Origin: Proteiniclasticum sediminis
GTDB lineage: Bacteria; Bacillota; Clostridia; Clostridiales; Clostridiaceae
Direction of reading: 5' to 3'
Assembly (NCBI RefSeq): GCF_018128025.1
Contig: NZ_JAGSCS010000011.1
Location: 31,308 to 95,307, forward strand
Length of the DNA stretch: 64,000 bases
Shown here one piece after another: positions 49,298 through 56,818 of this stretch (position 1 is its first letter; each line of letters begins with the position of its first letter). The notes under the pieces are model-generated. The model had not been told where the DNA came from, ran no database searches, and saw nothing but the letters and a program-made list of their open reading frames with translations. A program made the translations under genes and the position numbers.

Positions 49298-49960
49298 TTA
49301 GGGCTGAAACAGATCACGGACCGGATTCCAGGACTTCGTCAGTTTGTCGAAATATTGTTCATCCTTTACCGAAAGCATGGACAGGGCGTCACTGCCCAGG
49401 AACCAGGTGTTCTCCTTCTCCATGGCATTGAGCAGGAAGAGGTAAGGCTGATTCAAGGCGGGATTCGCCTGGTAAGGGCCGAAATGGTCGAAGACCGTAT
49501 CCCCATCGGCGATGTCCTGGGGAAGAATTCCCATTTTTTTCACGGAAGCCTCATCCAAGGAACGGAGGTAGTCGGAGAGTGGAACCACACCGCCATTGAA
49601 GACCACTTCGATTTCTCTTTCCCGCAACTCCCCTTTCAGGATGTCGGTAACTCGGACCAGACCCTTGGTGTAGACTCTTCCGTTCTCTTCCACCCAGGAC
49701 CCTAGATTTTTGACAAACTGGCCCAATACAACCAGATTTGCCTTACTGGAGACCTGCTGCGGAGTCATGAGGACGTAGTCCGCCGTGGTGGCGAGAATAA
49801 GCTTTTGCTGGGGATCCTCAGCGAAGAATAACGAAGACGCCGTCATCGAAGGGGCAGTCTCGGCAGACGAGGGAGAGGAGGCGGGAAGTTTTTGAACTTC
49901 AGCGCAGCCGCTAAGAAGAACCAGGCAAAGGACGAAACCAGAAATCAGAGACTTTTTCAC
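49298..49960 (-). CDS. Hypothetical lipoprotein
   Basis: A 220-residue secreted lipoprotein. The start region KKSLISGFVLCLVLLSGC contains a signal peptide with lipobox LSGC. A Ser/Ala/Pro-rich linker follows (about 22-45). The mature domain (DYVLMTPQQVSSKANLVVLG, then VRVTDILKGELREREIEVVF) has alternating strands and no family I recognise. The stretch ANLVVLGQFVKNL resembles the opening of lipoproteins with an OB- or SH3-like domain, but this is weak. GTG at 49960 fits AGGAGG spacing better than the ATG at 49966. A long AT-rich region lies upstream. Confidence 0.65.
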   Translation of the reverse strand: MKKSLISGFVLCLVLLSGCAEVQKLPASSPSSAETAPSMTASSLFFAEDPQQKLILATTADYVLMTPQQVSSKANLVVLGQFVKNLGSWVEENGRVYTKGLVRVTDILKGELREREIEVVFNGGVVPLSDYLRSLDEASVKKMGILPQDIADGDTVFDHFGPYQANPALNQPYLFLLNAMEKENTWFLGSDALSMLSVKDEQYFDKLTKSWNPVRDLFQP

Positions 49961-50333
49961 GATCATTCCTCCTTCGGGGGAGTGCAGGGTAATCTGGAAC
50001 AAAGAAAACTCGTCATGGAAAACATTCCTATCTAACTTGATTTTAAAGAGTAAAAGCAAAAAAAAAAGCGAAAAGTTCTTATAATATTCTGAATAATAAT
50101 CTTTTCGTATCGATAAATACTTTATAAATATGTTCAATTTATAGAGATGGATTGCACGGTGATTGATTCCGAAGATACCCTAGCCCTGAGGTTTAGGACT
50201 GCTGGATCCCATGATCGGTCTTGGATTCAGATGCCGAATATCCCGGTTCAGGGGAAGATTTTCGTGAAAGAGAGCGGTTTTCTTGGGGAGTTCATGTATA
50301 ATAAAGATAATAAACGACGAGGTGGGATAAACG
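49961..50333. other. AT-rich divergent intergenic region
   Basis: 373 bp between the lipoprotein and ATP-cone genes. It holds a poly-A tract (50061-50078), several TATAAT-like boxes on both strands, and TATAAT at 50297-50302 ahead of the ATP-cone gene without a good -35. No RNA or coding signal was found. Confidence 0.4.
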
Positions 50334-50636
50334 ATGTTAAAGGTTGTAAAGCGCGACGGTCGGATCATTGACTTCCAGCGGGAGAACATTATGGTATCCG
50401 TGGGGAACAGCGCCCGGGATTCCAACATTCAGCTGACGGGAAAAGAACTGGAGCTCATTGCGGCATCGGTGGAGAAAACCATCAGGAAAGTCCGCGGAGA
50501 GGACGGTGTCACCTCCACCTACGAGATTCGTGGCGTGGTGGTCCGGGTGCTCAAGGAAATGGGTTACCGGAATGTGGCCAAGGACTTCTATGAAGGAGAG
50601 AAGATCCACCGGGATGTTCATCTCAAGGAAGAGTAA
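50334..50636 (+). CDS. Stand-alone ATP-cone domain protein
   Basis: A 100-residue protein that is nearly only an ATP-cone domain: VVKRDGRIIDFQRENIMVSV at the start, then a helical core and EIRGVVVRVLKEMGYRNVAK near the end. ATP-cones bind ATP/dATP and regulate ribonucleotide reductases (N-terminal cone) and the repressor NrdR (zinc ribbon plus cone). Here neither partner is attached, and no reductase gene is in the window. GAGGTGGGATAAACG precedes the ATG. rapZ follows 75 bp later. It may act as a small nucleotide sensor; that is an inference. Confidence 0.8.
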   Translation: MLKVVKRDGRIIDFQRENIMVSVGNSARDSNIQLTGKELELIAASVEKTIRKVRGEDGVTSTYEIRGVVVRVLKEMGYRNVAKDFYEGEKIHRDVHLKEE

Positions 50637-50711
50637 ACAAGCGATGATGTTCACCGGCCTTCGGGCAGGGGTTCATGGACGGGACGAGGATGTCCCACGG
50701 GAGGTGCTTCG

Positions 50712-51572
50712 ATGGAACTGATTATTGTCACCGGCATGTCCGGCGCGGGGAAATCCGTGGCCGTCAATGCCTTGGAAGATTTGGGCTATTACTGCGTGGA
50801 TAACCTGCCGCCGAAATTTCTCCTTCCCTTTGCGCGGCTGACGCTGCAGACGGAAGGAAAAGAGGACCGGCTGGCTCTGGTGGTGGATGCCCGGAGCAAG
50901 GACCTGTTCACGGAGTTTGAACGGGAAATCAACATGCTGGACGAGCAGGACATTCGCTATAAGCTTCTCTTCCTGGATGCCTCGGATGAAACCCTCCTGA
51001 ACCGATACAAGGAAACTCGCCGCAAGCATCCCCTCATGGATCATCGGATCACATCGCTGGAAGAAGCCATCGATATCGAGCGAAAGTCCTTTGAAGGGAT
51101 TCGGAGCCGGGCGGACTACATCATCGATACGACGTTTCTGGCCACGGCCAAACTGAAAAAAGAGGTGAACAATCTCTTTGCCTATGAAGTGAACCAGACC
51201 ATGCAGATCAAGACCGTGTCCTTCGGCTACAAGTACGGGATTCCCAATGATGCGGATCTGGTCTTTGATCTTCGGTATCTGCCCAATCCCTTCTATGTGC
51301 CGGAGCTGAGGAATAAAACCGGAGAAGATGATGATGTCTTTGAATACGTCATGGCCACGGAACTGGCGGAGACCCTCTTTACGAAGCTTATGGATCTCAT
51401 CGAGTATCTGATCCCCCTCTACATGGAGGAAGGAAAAAGCCAGCTAGTGGTGGCCTACGGCTGCACCGGGGGAAAACACCGCTCGGTATCCTTTGCCCGC
51501 CGAACGGCGCAGCATCTGAAAAATAAGAACTACAACGTGGTGACCCAGCATCGGGACATCGAACGCAAATAA
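50712..51572 (+). CDS. rapZ: RNase adapter protein RapZ
   Basis: A 286-residue nucleotide-binding protein. Walker A is VTGMSGAGKSVAVNALEDLG and the second conserved segment is YCVDNLPPKFL. The C-terminal domain keeps VSFGYKYGIPNDADLVFDLR, RYLPNPFYVPELR and YGCTGGKHRSVSFAR, all typical of the family. In E. coli RapZ guides RNase E to GlmZ; in Firmicutes (YvcJ) it affects competence and cell-wall precursors. It is usually followed by yvcK and whiA, but here an amidase lipoprotein follows instead. GGGAGGTGC precedes the ATG. Confidence 0.95.
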   Translation: MELIIVTGMSGAGKSVAVNALEDLGYYCVDNLPPKFLLPFARLTLQTEGKEDRLALVVDARSKDLFTEFEREINMLDEQDIRYKLLFLDASDETLLNRYKETRRKHPLMDHRITSLEEAIDIERKSFEGIRSRADYIIDTTFLATAKLKKEVNNLFAYEVNQTMQIKTVSFGYKYGIPNDADLVFDLRYLPNPFYVPELRNKTGEDDDVFEYVMATELAETLFTKLMDLIEYLIPLYMEEGKSQLVVAYGCTGGKHRSVSFARRTAQHLKNKNYNVVTQHRDIERK

Positions 51573-51608
51573 AGATGAATGGATCGAGGAAGGAAGTCAA
51601 GTGGAAGC

Positions 51609-52802
51609 ATGAGTAGCGCGGGAATGAAAAAGTATGGGATTCTTCTCCTTCTTCTCAGTCTCTTTCTCGGGATCAGCGGCTGCGCCTCTGATCGGAGGGA
51701 AGAACTGAAGGAAAAACTGCTTCAGGGCGAGGCGCTCATCGCCATGGAAAAATTTGAGGAAGCGGAAACGTTTTTTGAAGCGCTCCTGGTGGATAATCCG
51801 GATAACATCACCATCATGGAGAAGCGCGATTTTTCCCGGGAGCTGAAGCTTTCCCGGGAGAAGCTTCAGGAAGCCTCGGATCTTCTGGAGGATGAGCAGT
51901 ATGCAGAGGCCTTTGCCGTCCTGAAGGAAATCAGCAAGAATGACGAAGGCGGTCTGGAGAGCAAAGAAAATCTTCTCCAGGACATTCAGGGAGCCTATTT
52001 GACCAAAGCCGAAAGCTTAGCGGGGGAAAACCGCTATGCCGAAGCCCTGGCTGAACTGGAAGAATATCTGACCTTTGCCGGAGAGGATGAAAAGATCATG
52101 GCAGCGCTGGAAGACATCAAAGAGCGCAAAATTGCCTATGAGACACCTCCACCGGAACCGCCCCCAGTGCCGAAGATCATCGTCATTGATCCCGGCCATC
52201 AGCTCAAGGGCAACTATGCCAAAGAACCCGTGGGACCGGGATCCGCCATTCTGAAGACCAAAGTGTCCTCGGGTACCCAAGGACGGGTGACCCGCGTTCC
52301 AGAGTACGTCCTGAATCTCCAGATTTCCGTGAAGCTTCGGGATCGGCTCCAGGCGGAGGGCTATACGGTGATTCTCACCCGGGAAAGCCATGATGTGAAC
52401 CTCAGCAACAAGGAACGGGCGGAAATGGCCAATGGCGCCAAGGCTGATCTCTTCCTGCGGATCCACGCCAATGGAAACGACGACCCCTCGGTGAGTGGGA
52501 TCATGACCATCTATCCGTCGCTGGAAAACCCCTTTGTGGCGGCGCTGAGCCCGGAGAGCCTCCGGCTATCCACGCTTCTCCATGATGAAATGGTGAAGGT
52601 CACCGGCACCAAGAGCGGTGGAATCCGAGCCATGGATGATCTCACCGGGATCAACTGGGCCCAGATGCCCGTGAGCCTGGTGGAGCTGGGTTACATGTCC
52701 AATCCTGAGGAAGATGTTCTTCTGTCCACACCCCAGTATCAGGATCAGCTGGTGGAGGGTTTAGTCCGAGGGATTCAACGATTTTTTGAGAACTTGCCTT
52801 AA
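51609..52802 (+). CDS. Lipoprotein N-acetylmuramoyl-L-alanine amidase (Amidase_3)
   Basis: A 397-residue protein. A signal peptide with lipobox GISGC lies at the N-terminus. Residues about 25-185 form a helical TPR-like repeat region (for example FEEAETFFEALLVDNPDNIT and AEALAELEEYLTFAGEDEK). The C-terminal zinc amidase has IVIDPGHQ (His ligand), PEYVLNLQ (Glu ligand), FLRIHANGND (His ligand) and VSLVELGYMSNPEED (catalytic Glu). It cleaves the bond between muramic acid and the stem peptide. Start 51609 (MSSAG) has a weak site; 51624 is an alternative. It lies 36 bp after rapZ. Confidence 0.9.
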   Translation: MSSAGMKKYGILLLLLSLFLGISGCASDRREELKEKLLQGEALIAMEKFEEAETFFEALLVDNPDNITIMEKRDFSRELKLSREKLQEASDLLEDEQYAEAFAVLKEISKNDEGGLESKENLLQDIQGAYLTKAESLAGENRYAEALAELEEYLTFAGEDEKIMAALEDIKERKIAYETPPPEPPPVPKIIVIDPGHQLKGNYAKEPVGPGSAILKTKVSSGTQGRVTRVPEYVLNLQISVKLRDRLQAEGYTVILTRESHDVNLSNKERAEMANGAKADLFLRIHANGNDDPSVSGIMTIYPSLENPFVAALSPESLRLSTLLHDEMVKVTGTKSGGIRAMDDLTGINWAQMPVSLVELGYMSNPEEDVLLSTPQYQDQLVEGLVRGIQRFFENLP

Positions 52803-52812
52803 GGCTTGAAAG

Positions 52813-52847
52813 AAGGTGCACGGCGGATTTGCCGGCATCTTTTTTTC
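52813..52847 (+). terminator. Terminator after the amidase gene
   Basis: AAGGTGC-ACGGC pairs with GCCGGCATCTT (one bulge), followed by a T-run. Confidence 0.8.
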
Positions 52848-52942
52848 TTGGGCGAAATCGAAGGGGAAAGATTTCACTTTTTGATCGGGTTTTCATCGGG
52901 TATAATTCTCTATTATGGAGAAAATTCGGAGGAGGTGAAGCC

Positions 52943-53923
52943 ATGAAAACCTGGGGCGGAAAAAGATACCATGCCCTCAATCCCTTTCTGCGGGAGAAGT
53001 TTGGGGAAAAAGTATACAAGATCAGCCTGGATGCCGGGTTTTCCTGTCCCAACCGGGATGGAACCCTCAGCAAAACGGGATGTCTTTTCTGCAGCGACCG
53101 GGGATCCGGTGACTTTGCCGGAGACCGGAACTTCAGCATCACCCGGCAGTTTGAGGAGATCCAGGGGGTCATGGCGAAGAAGTGGAAGGGAGGAAAATAC
53201 ATCGCGTATTTTCAGGCCTACACCAACACCTATGCCGATCCGGATACGCTCCGGGCTCTCTACGAGGAAGCCGTGACCCGGGAAGGCGTGGTGGCCCTGT
53301 CCATCGCCACCCGACCGGACTGTCTGCCTCCAGCGGTGCTGGAGGTGCTGGCCGAATACCGGGACCGGGTGCACACCTTTGTGGAGCTGGGACTCCAGAC
53401 GGTCCATGACAAAAATGCTCGGAAAATCAACCGGGGTTATGACCTGCCGGTGTTTGAAGAGGCGTTGGAAAAGCTTCGGGCGCTGGATATTGATGTGGTG
53501 GTCCATGTGATTTTTGGTCTCCCGGGAGAAACCCCGGACGAAATGCTGGAAACTGTGGACTATCTGGCCCGTCAAGACATCCAGGGCATCAAGTTCCATT
53601 TGCTTCACCTCATGAAGGACACCCCGCTGGTTCACCTGTATGAACGGCAGCAGCTGGAGTTCCTGACCATGGAAGACTATGTCCGGCTGGTGGCGGAATC
53701 CATTGCTCGACTTCCGGAAGAGGTGGTCATTCACCGCCTTACGGGGGATGCCCCCCGGGCCCTTCTCATCGGCCCCCAGTGGTCCCTGAGAAAATGGGAA
53801 GTGCTCAATGCCATTGATGCGTACTTGGAAGCCCAGGATCTCTGGCAAGGAAAAAACTGGACAAAGAAGAACAGAAGATGGAGCGCGGATGCGCTCCCCG
53901 AGGAGATGACCCATGAAAATTAA
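52943..53923 (+). CDS. YhcC-type radical SAM protein (TIGR01212 family)
   Basis: A 326-residue radical SAM enzyme. The 4Fe-4S cluster is bound by CPNRDGTLSKTGCLFC (C-X11-C-X2-C). Other landmarks: the opening GGKRYHALNPFLREKFGEKV, YFQAYTNTYAD, SIATRPDCLP, and VHVIFGLPGETPDEM in the barrel. The family is widespread and its reaction is unknown. GGAGGAGGTGAAGCC precedes the ATG. Its last 11 nt overlap the start of comB, so both are expressed together. A shared role in coenzyme or sulfonate metabolism is possible but only inferred from this overlap. Confidence 0.88.
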   Translation: MKTWGGKRYHALNPFLREKFGEKVYKISLDAGFSCPNRDGTLSKTGCLFCSDRGSGDFAGDRNFSITRQFEEIQGVMAKKWKGGKYIAYFQAYTNTYADPDTLRALYEEAVTREGVVALSIATRPDCLPPAVLEVLAEYRDRVHTFVELGLQTVHDKNARKINRGYDLPVFEEALEKLRALDIDVVVHVIFGLPGETPDEMLETVDYLARQDIQGIKFHLLHLMKDTPLVHLYERQQLEFLTMEDYVRLVAESIARLPEEVVIHRLTGDAPRALLIGPQWSLRKWEVLNAIDAYLEAQDLWQGKNWTKKNRRWSADALPEEMTHEN

Positions 53924-54623
53924 TGTAATCACCTGTGCGGACCATGTGTCCCCGGAATCGGTGAAAGGAAATACGGCGGTGGTAGTGGATACCCTTCGGG
54001 CCACCTCCGTCATCATCACCGCCATCAGTCACGGCGCGAAAAGCGTGGTGCCCATGACCAGTGTGGAAGAAGCGCTGGAGACCAAGAAGAAGCTGGAAAA
54101 TGTCGTGCTGGGGGGTGAGCGGAAGGCTCGGCTCATCGACGGCTTTGATCTGTCCAACTCCCCCAAGGAATACACCGCCTCCGCCGTGGCGGAGAAGAAT
54201 GTGGTGCTCACCACCACCAACGGCACCAAAGCCATTGCCCGCTCCAGTTCCGCCGCTCGGATCTTCATCGGCGCCCTGCGCAATGCCCGGGCTGTGGCTG
54301 AAGCTGCTGTGGCGGAGGAGAGAGATGCGGTCATCGTCAATGCCGGCACAGGCGGTGAGTTCTCTATGGATGACTTCATCACCGCCGGAGCCATCATCGC
54401 CCATATGCTGGAGCTAAAGCCGGCGGAACTCACCGATGTGGCAAAGACCGCCTTGATCATTTATGAGACCCATCGGGATCTGCGAAGCTACATTCAGGAG
54501 GCCCATCATTATGGGGTGCTGGAAGAGCTGGGACTTTCCGAGGATCTGGATTTCTGTCTCCAGGAAAGTGTGGAGGACATTGTCCCCGAGTATAAAAACG
54601 GCATCATCAAACAGCATTTTTAA
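53913..54623 (+). CDS. comB: 2-phosphosulfolactate phosphatase (ComB)
   Basis: A 236-residue phosphatase. Conserved ComB segments are clear: VVVDTLRATSVIITAI, VLGGERKARLIDGFDLSNSP, LTTTNGTKAIAR and VIVNAGTGGEFSMDD. ComB removes phosphate from phosphosulfolactate to give sulfolactate, in coenzyme M synthesis in archaea and sporulation-related sulfolactate in Bacillus. No comA or comC is adjacent. The gene overlaps the preceding radical SAM gene by 11 nt. In Clostridia lacking coenzyme M its role is uncertain. A strong terminator follows. Confidence 0.93.
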   Translation: MKINVITCADHVSPESVKGNTAVVVDTLRATSVIITAISHGAKSVVPMTSVEEALETKKKLENVVLGGERKARLIDGFDLSNSPKEYTASAVAEKNVVLTTTNGTKAIARSSSAARIFIGALRNARAVAEAAVAEERDAVIVNAGTGGEFSMDDFITAGAIIAHMLELKPAELTDVAKTALIIYETHRDLRSYIQEAHHYGVLEELGLSEDLDFCLQESVEDIVPEYKNGIIKQHF

Positions 54624-54628
54624 AGCAG

Positions 54629-54688
54629 AAAACCTCTGCCCTTGGCGAAGAACCCTTATTCAGGTTCTTTCCTTGGGCAGAGGTTTTT
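54629..54688. terminator. Bidirectional terminator after comB
   Basis: AAAACCTCTGCCC pairs with GGGCAGAGGTTTT around a loop that holds a second small hairpin; T-run after it. It lies between convergent genes. Confidence 0.85.
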
Positions 54689-54710
54689 GATTTTCCTGGA
54701 AATGAAGGAC

Positions 54711-55070
54711 TTATTCCTCCGGCAGCGGTTCAAGGCAGTCCAAAGGTATCCAGCCTTCCGTCCCGTCACCCAGGCGGCGGCAGTAACCCCACTGATTTAC
54801 CATGCGTCGGCATTGGAGGAGATCCCCCGGGGAGGCGGGGAGCTCCCGGGAACTGTAGTCCTCGGTGAGAATGGATTCTTCCCCCAGATCCTCCAGGTAG
54901 AGGCGGGGGATCCAGCCTTCCTGGAGCGTATCCTGGGAGATGCAGTACACCCAGTTCTTCCAGAGGGGATTGCCGATGTACTCCTCCGCTCGGACCACCC
55001 GGTCTCCCTTTTTTAGCTCGATCCGGTTGATTTCATTCAAAAGGTGGCTTCGGATCACGATGTACCTCAT
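54711..55070 (-). CDS. Small protein with two SH3-like domains
   Basis: A 119-residue protein that appears to hold two tandem SH3-like units: ELKKGDRVVRAEEYIGNPLW...EGWIPRLYLED (about 20-61; the quote is split) and a second ending GTEGWIPLDCLEPLPEE. The GWIP motif and conserved Trp are typical for variant bacterial SH3 domains that bind peptides or wall. No signal peptide is seen, so it is cytosolic. Its ATG comes 2 bp after the TudS-like stop, so the two genes are one operon. The role is unknown. Confidence 0.75.
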   Translation of the reverse strand: MRYIVIRSHLLNEINRIELKKGDRVVRAEEYIGNPLWKNWVYCISQDTLQEGWIPRLYLEDLGEESILTEDYSSRELPASPGDLLQCRRMVNQWGYCRRLGDGTEGWIPLDCLEPLPEE

Positions 55071-55072
55071 GG

Positions 55073-55546
55073 CTAAAACCTCAGGGTATCGGCGAGATCA
55101 GCAATGAGAAATTCTTCCTCCTCTGGGGTGAGGTTCAGGGGGATTTCGTAGTAGGGCGTGATCATGCAGTTGCGGTCAAAGAGACGGAAAAGCTCCACCA
55201 TGAGGGGGCTGTTCTCCGGTTCCACCTGCTGGCTGGCATCGCCCCGATAGGAAAGAACCCCCAGAAATCGGGCTCCACCTCGAACCCGGTCCATGACCTG
55301 GTTCACCAGGGGAACCAGCTGCCGACGAAGATATTCTTCGTAGGGTTCCGGACTGCGCCCTTCCTCCTGGGATTTTTTCGTCCACTGCTGATAATAGGTA
55401 TAGAGATCGGGAAGGGGAATGAGGTTGACGCCCAGTTCCTTCAGATCCTGCAGTATGCCCAGGGCGCCGGCGGAAAGGCGCTTCTCCGGGGGGAGAGTTC
55501 CCTGGTCCAGGATGCTGTGGGCAATGACCAATATTTTATCTTCCAT
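55073..55546 (-). CDS. DUF523/TudS-related protein (CD3072-like)
   Basis: A 157-residue protein. The opening ILVIAHSILDQGTLPPEKRL resembles the CD3072 family of TudS-related putative desulfidases, which begin with an AHCILN-type strand and loop. LGVNLIPLPDLYTYYQQW and LGVLSYRGDASQQVEPEN match the body of that family (an alpha/beta fold). In TudS, cysteines hold an Fe-S cluster; here the residue after AH is Ser, and the only Cys is in RNCMITP, so the cluster is probably absent. GGAGGAACATCC precedes the ATG. It is followed by the SH3-like gene. Confidence 0.55.
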   Translation of the reverse strand: MEDKILVIAHSILDQGTLPPEKRLSAGALGILQDLKELGVNLIPLPDLYTYYQQWTKKSQEEGRSPEPYEEYLRRQLVPLVNQVMDRVRGGARFLGVLSYRGDASQQVEPENSPLMVELFRLFDRNCMITPYYEIPLNLTPEEEEFLIADLADTLRF

Positions 55547-55734
55547 GGATGTTCCTCCTTCAGCCAGGCTTTCCCCTTAGAAGAGGAAAGGCATGATGGG
55601 GCGCTGGCCCTGTAGCTTCATTATGCCATTAACCTTCGGGGAACTCAATGGACGATCCGGGTCTACTTTCTCCCCTGAAATCGGCGGTATGCATTTTCAG
55701 GGGATCCGCTATAATGGAAGAAAGAGGTGATATT

Positions 55735-55959
55735 ATGGACAATGGAATTCAACCGGAGATCCTGGATCGGATCACCAAGGTTTGCATCTGCCGGGCGATC
55801 CCCCGGAGCAAAATCAAAGAAGCCATCCGAAGCGGGGCGGACTCCGTCGTCAAGGTCAATGCCCTCCTCGGGTCCGGATCCGGAGAATGCCGGGGAAGGC
55901 GCTGCGGCATGAAGATCAAGATCCTCATCGATGAGTATAAGGCGGGGGTGTGGGAATGA
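55735..55959 (+). CDS. BFD-like (2Fe-2S)-binding protein
   Basis: A 74-residue protein of the BFD fold. The cysteine pattern is CICRAIPRSKIKEAIRSGAD (C-X-C) and ECRGRRCGMKIK (C-X4-C), which could ligate a [2Fe-2S] cluster as in bacterioferritin-associated ferredoxin. The second pair is spaced 4 apart, one or two more than usual. GAGGTGATATT precedes the ATG, and TATAAT (55710-55715) lies upstream without a clear -35. Its stop overlaps the barnase start by 4 nt, so both are translated together. Why an Fe-S protein leads a ribonuclease operon is unclear. Confidence 0.7.
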   Translation: MDNGIQPEILDRITKVCICRAIPRSKIKEAIRSGADSVVKVNALLGSGSGECRGRRCGMKIKILIDEYKAGVWE

Positions 55960-56432
55960 GGCGAAACCTTTGGACAAAACCCACCGCATTGCTGCTGCTT
56001 CTCTTTTTCTTCCTCCTGGGCGCTGCTGGATGCCTCCCCGTGGAATCGGCTCCGCCAGTCGAAACGGGTGTCACCGGAGCCATTCTGGAGGACGGGGTCT
56101 ACACCTCCAAGGAGGAGGTGGCCCTCTATCTGCATACCTACGGAAAGCTGCCCCGAAACTTTCTCACGAAAAACGAAGCCATGGATAAGGGCTGGGAAGC
56201 CAGCAAGGGCAATCTCTGGGACGTGACGGACAAAATGAGCATCGGCGGGGACCGGTTTGGCAACCGGGAAGGACTGCTTCCCAAAGCCGCGGGACGACAG
56301 TGGTATGAATGCGACATCAACTACACCGGCGGATTCCGGGGAGAGGAACGGCTGGTGTACTCCAATGACGGGCTCATCTACTACACCAGGGACCACTACC
56401 AGACATTCACCAAACTTTATGGAGGGGATTGA
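55956..56432 (+). CDS. Membrane-targeted barnase family ribonuclease
   Basis: A 158-residue protein. An N-terminal signal peptide ends near GAAGC, a weak lipobox, so it is exported and perhaps lipid-anchored. The mature part is barnase: GKLPRNFLTKNEAMDKGW, IGGDRFGNREGLLP, and WYECDINYTGGFRGEERLVY with catalytic Glu and Arg, then YYTRDHYQTFTKLYGG with catalytic His. The enzyme cleaves RNA after guanine outside the cell. The ATG overlaps the BFD gene stop by 4 nt. The barstar gene begins 2 bp after its stop. Typical barnase has no lipobox; anchoring may aim at neighbour inhibition. Confidence 0.92.
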   Translation: MRRNLWTKPTALLLLLFFFLLGAAGCLPVESAPPVETGVTGAILEDGVYTSKEEVALYLHTYGKLPRNFLTKNEAMDKGWEASKGNLWDVTDKMSIGGDRFGNREGLLPKAAGRQWYECDINYTGGFRGEERLVYSNDGLIYYTRDHYQTFTKLYGGD

Positions 56433-56434
56433 GC

Positions 56435-56707
56435 ATGGATCGGATTATCCTCAACGGAAAACGAATGATTACCCGGGAAAAAACCCATGCCTATCTGAAA
56501 CGGAAGTTCAGCTTCCCAGATTATTACGGCAAAAACCTCGATGCCCTGTGGGACCTGCTCAGTACCTGGGATCAGGAGACAGAAGTGGTGATCCTCCATC
56601 GGGATGCTGTTCTGGAGCAGCTGGGGGATTATGGCGCCTCCCTTCTGGATCTCTTTGGCGAACTGCAGGAAGAGTCTCGGCACCTGACCATCACCTTCGC
56701 CGACTGA
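56435..56707 (+). CDS. Barstar family barnase inhibitor
   Basis: A 90-residue cytosolic inhibitor. The binding helix is FSFPDYYGKNLDALWDLLST, with Asp residues that occupy the barnase active site. The remaining strands (VVILHRDAVLEQLGD, LTITFAD) fit the barstar alpha/beta fold, and the length is the family norm. GGAGGGG lies 7 nt before the ATG at 56435. It lies 2 bp after the barnase gene, which guarantees matched expression. It protects the cell from barnase in the cytosol before export. Confidence 0.92.
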   Translation: MDRIILNGKRMITREKTHAYLKRKFSFPDYYGKNLDALWDLLSTWDQETEVVILHRDAVLEQLGDYGASLLDLFGELQEESRHLTITFAD

Positions 56708-56818
56708 CGTTTTTACGAGGGGGCAGCCCTTCCTCTTCGAAGAGAACTTCGAAAAAGGAATGGAATTGGCCGCCGGATCAGGTATAATGGAGAAAATTAA
56801 GAAAGACAAGGAGTTAGC

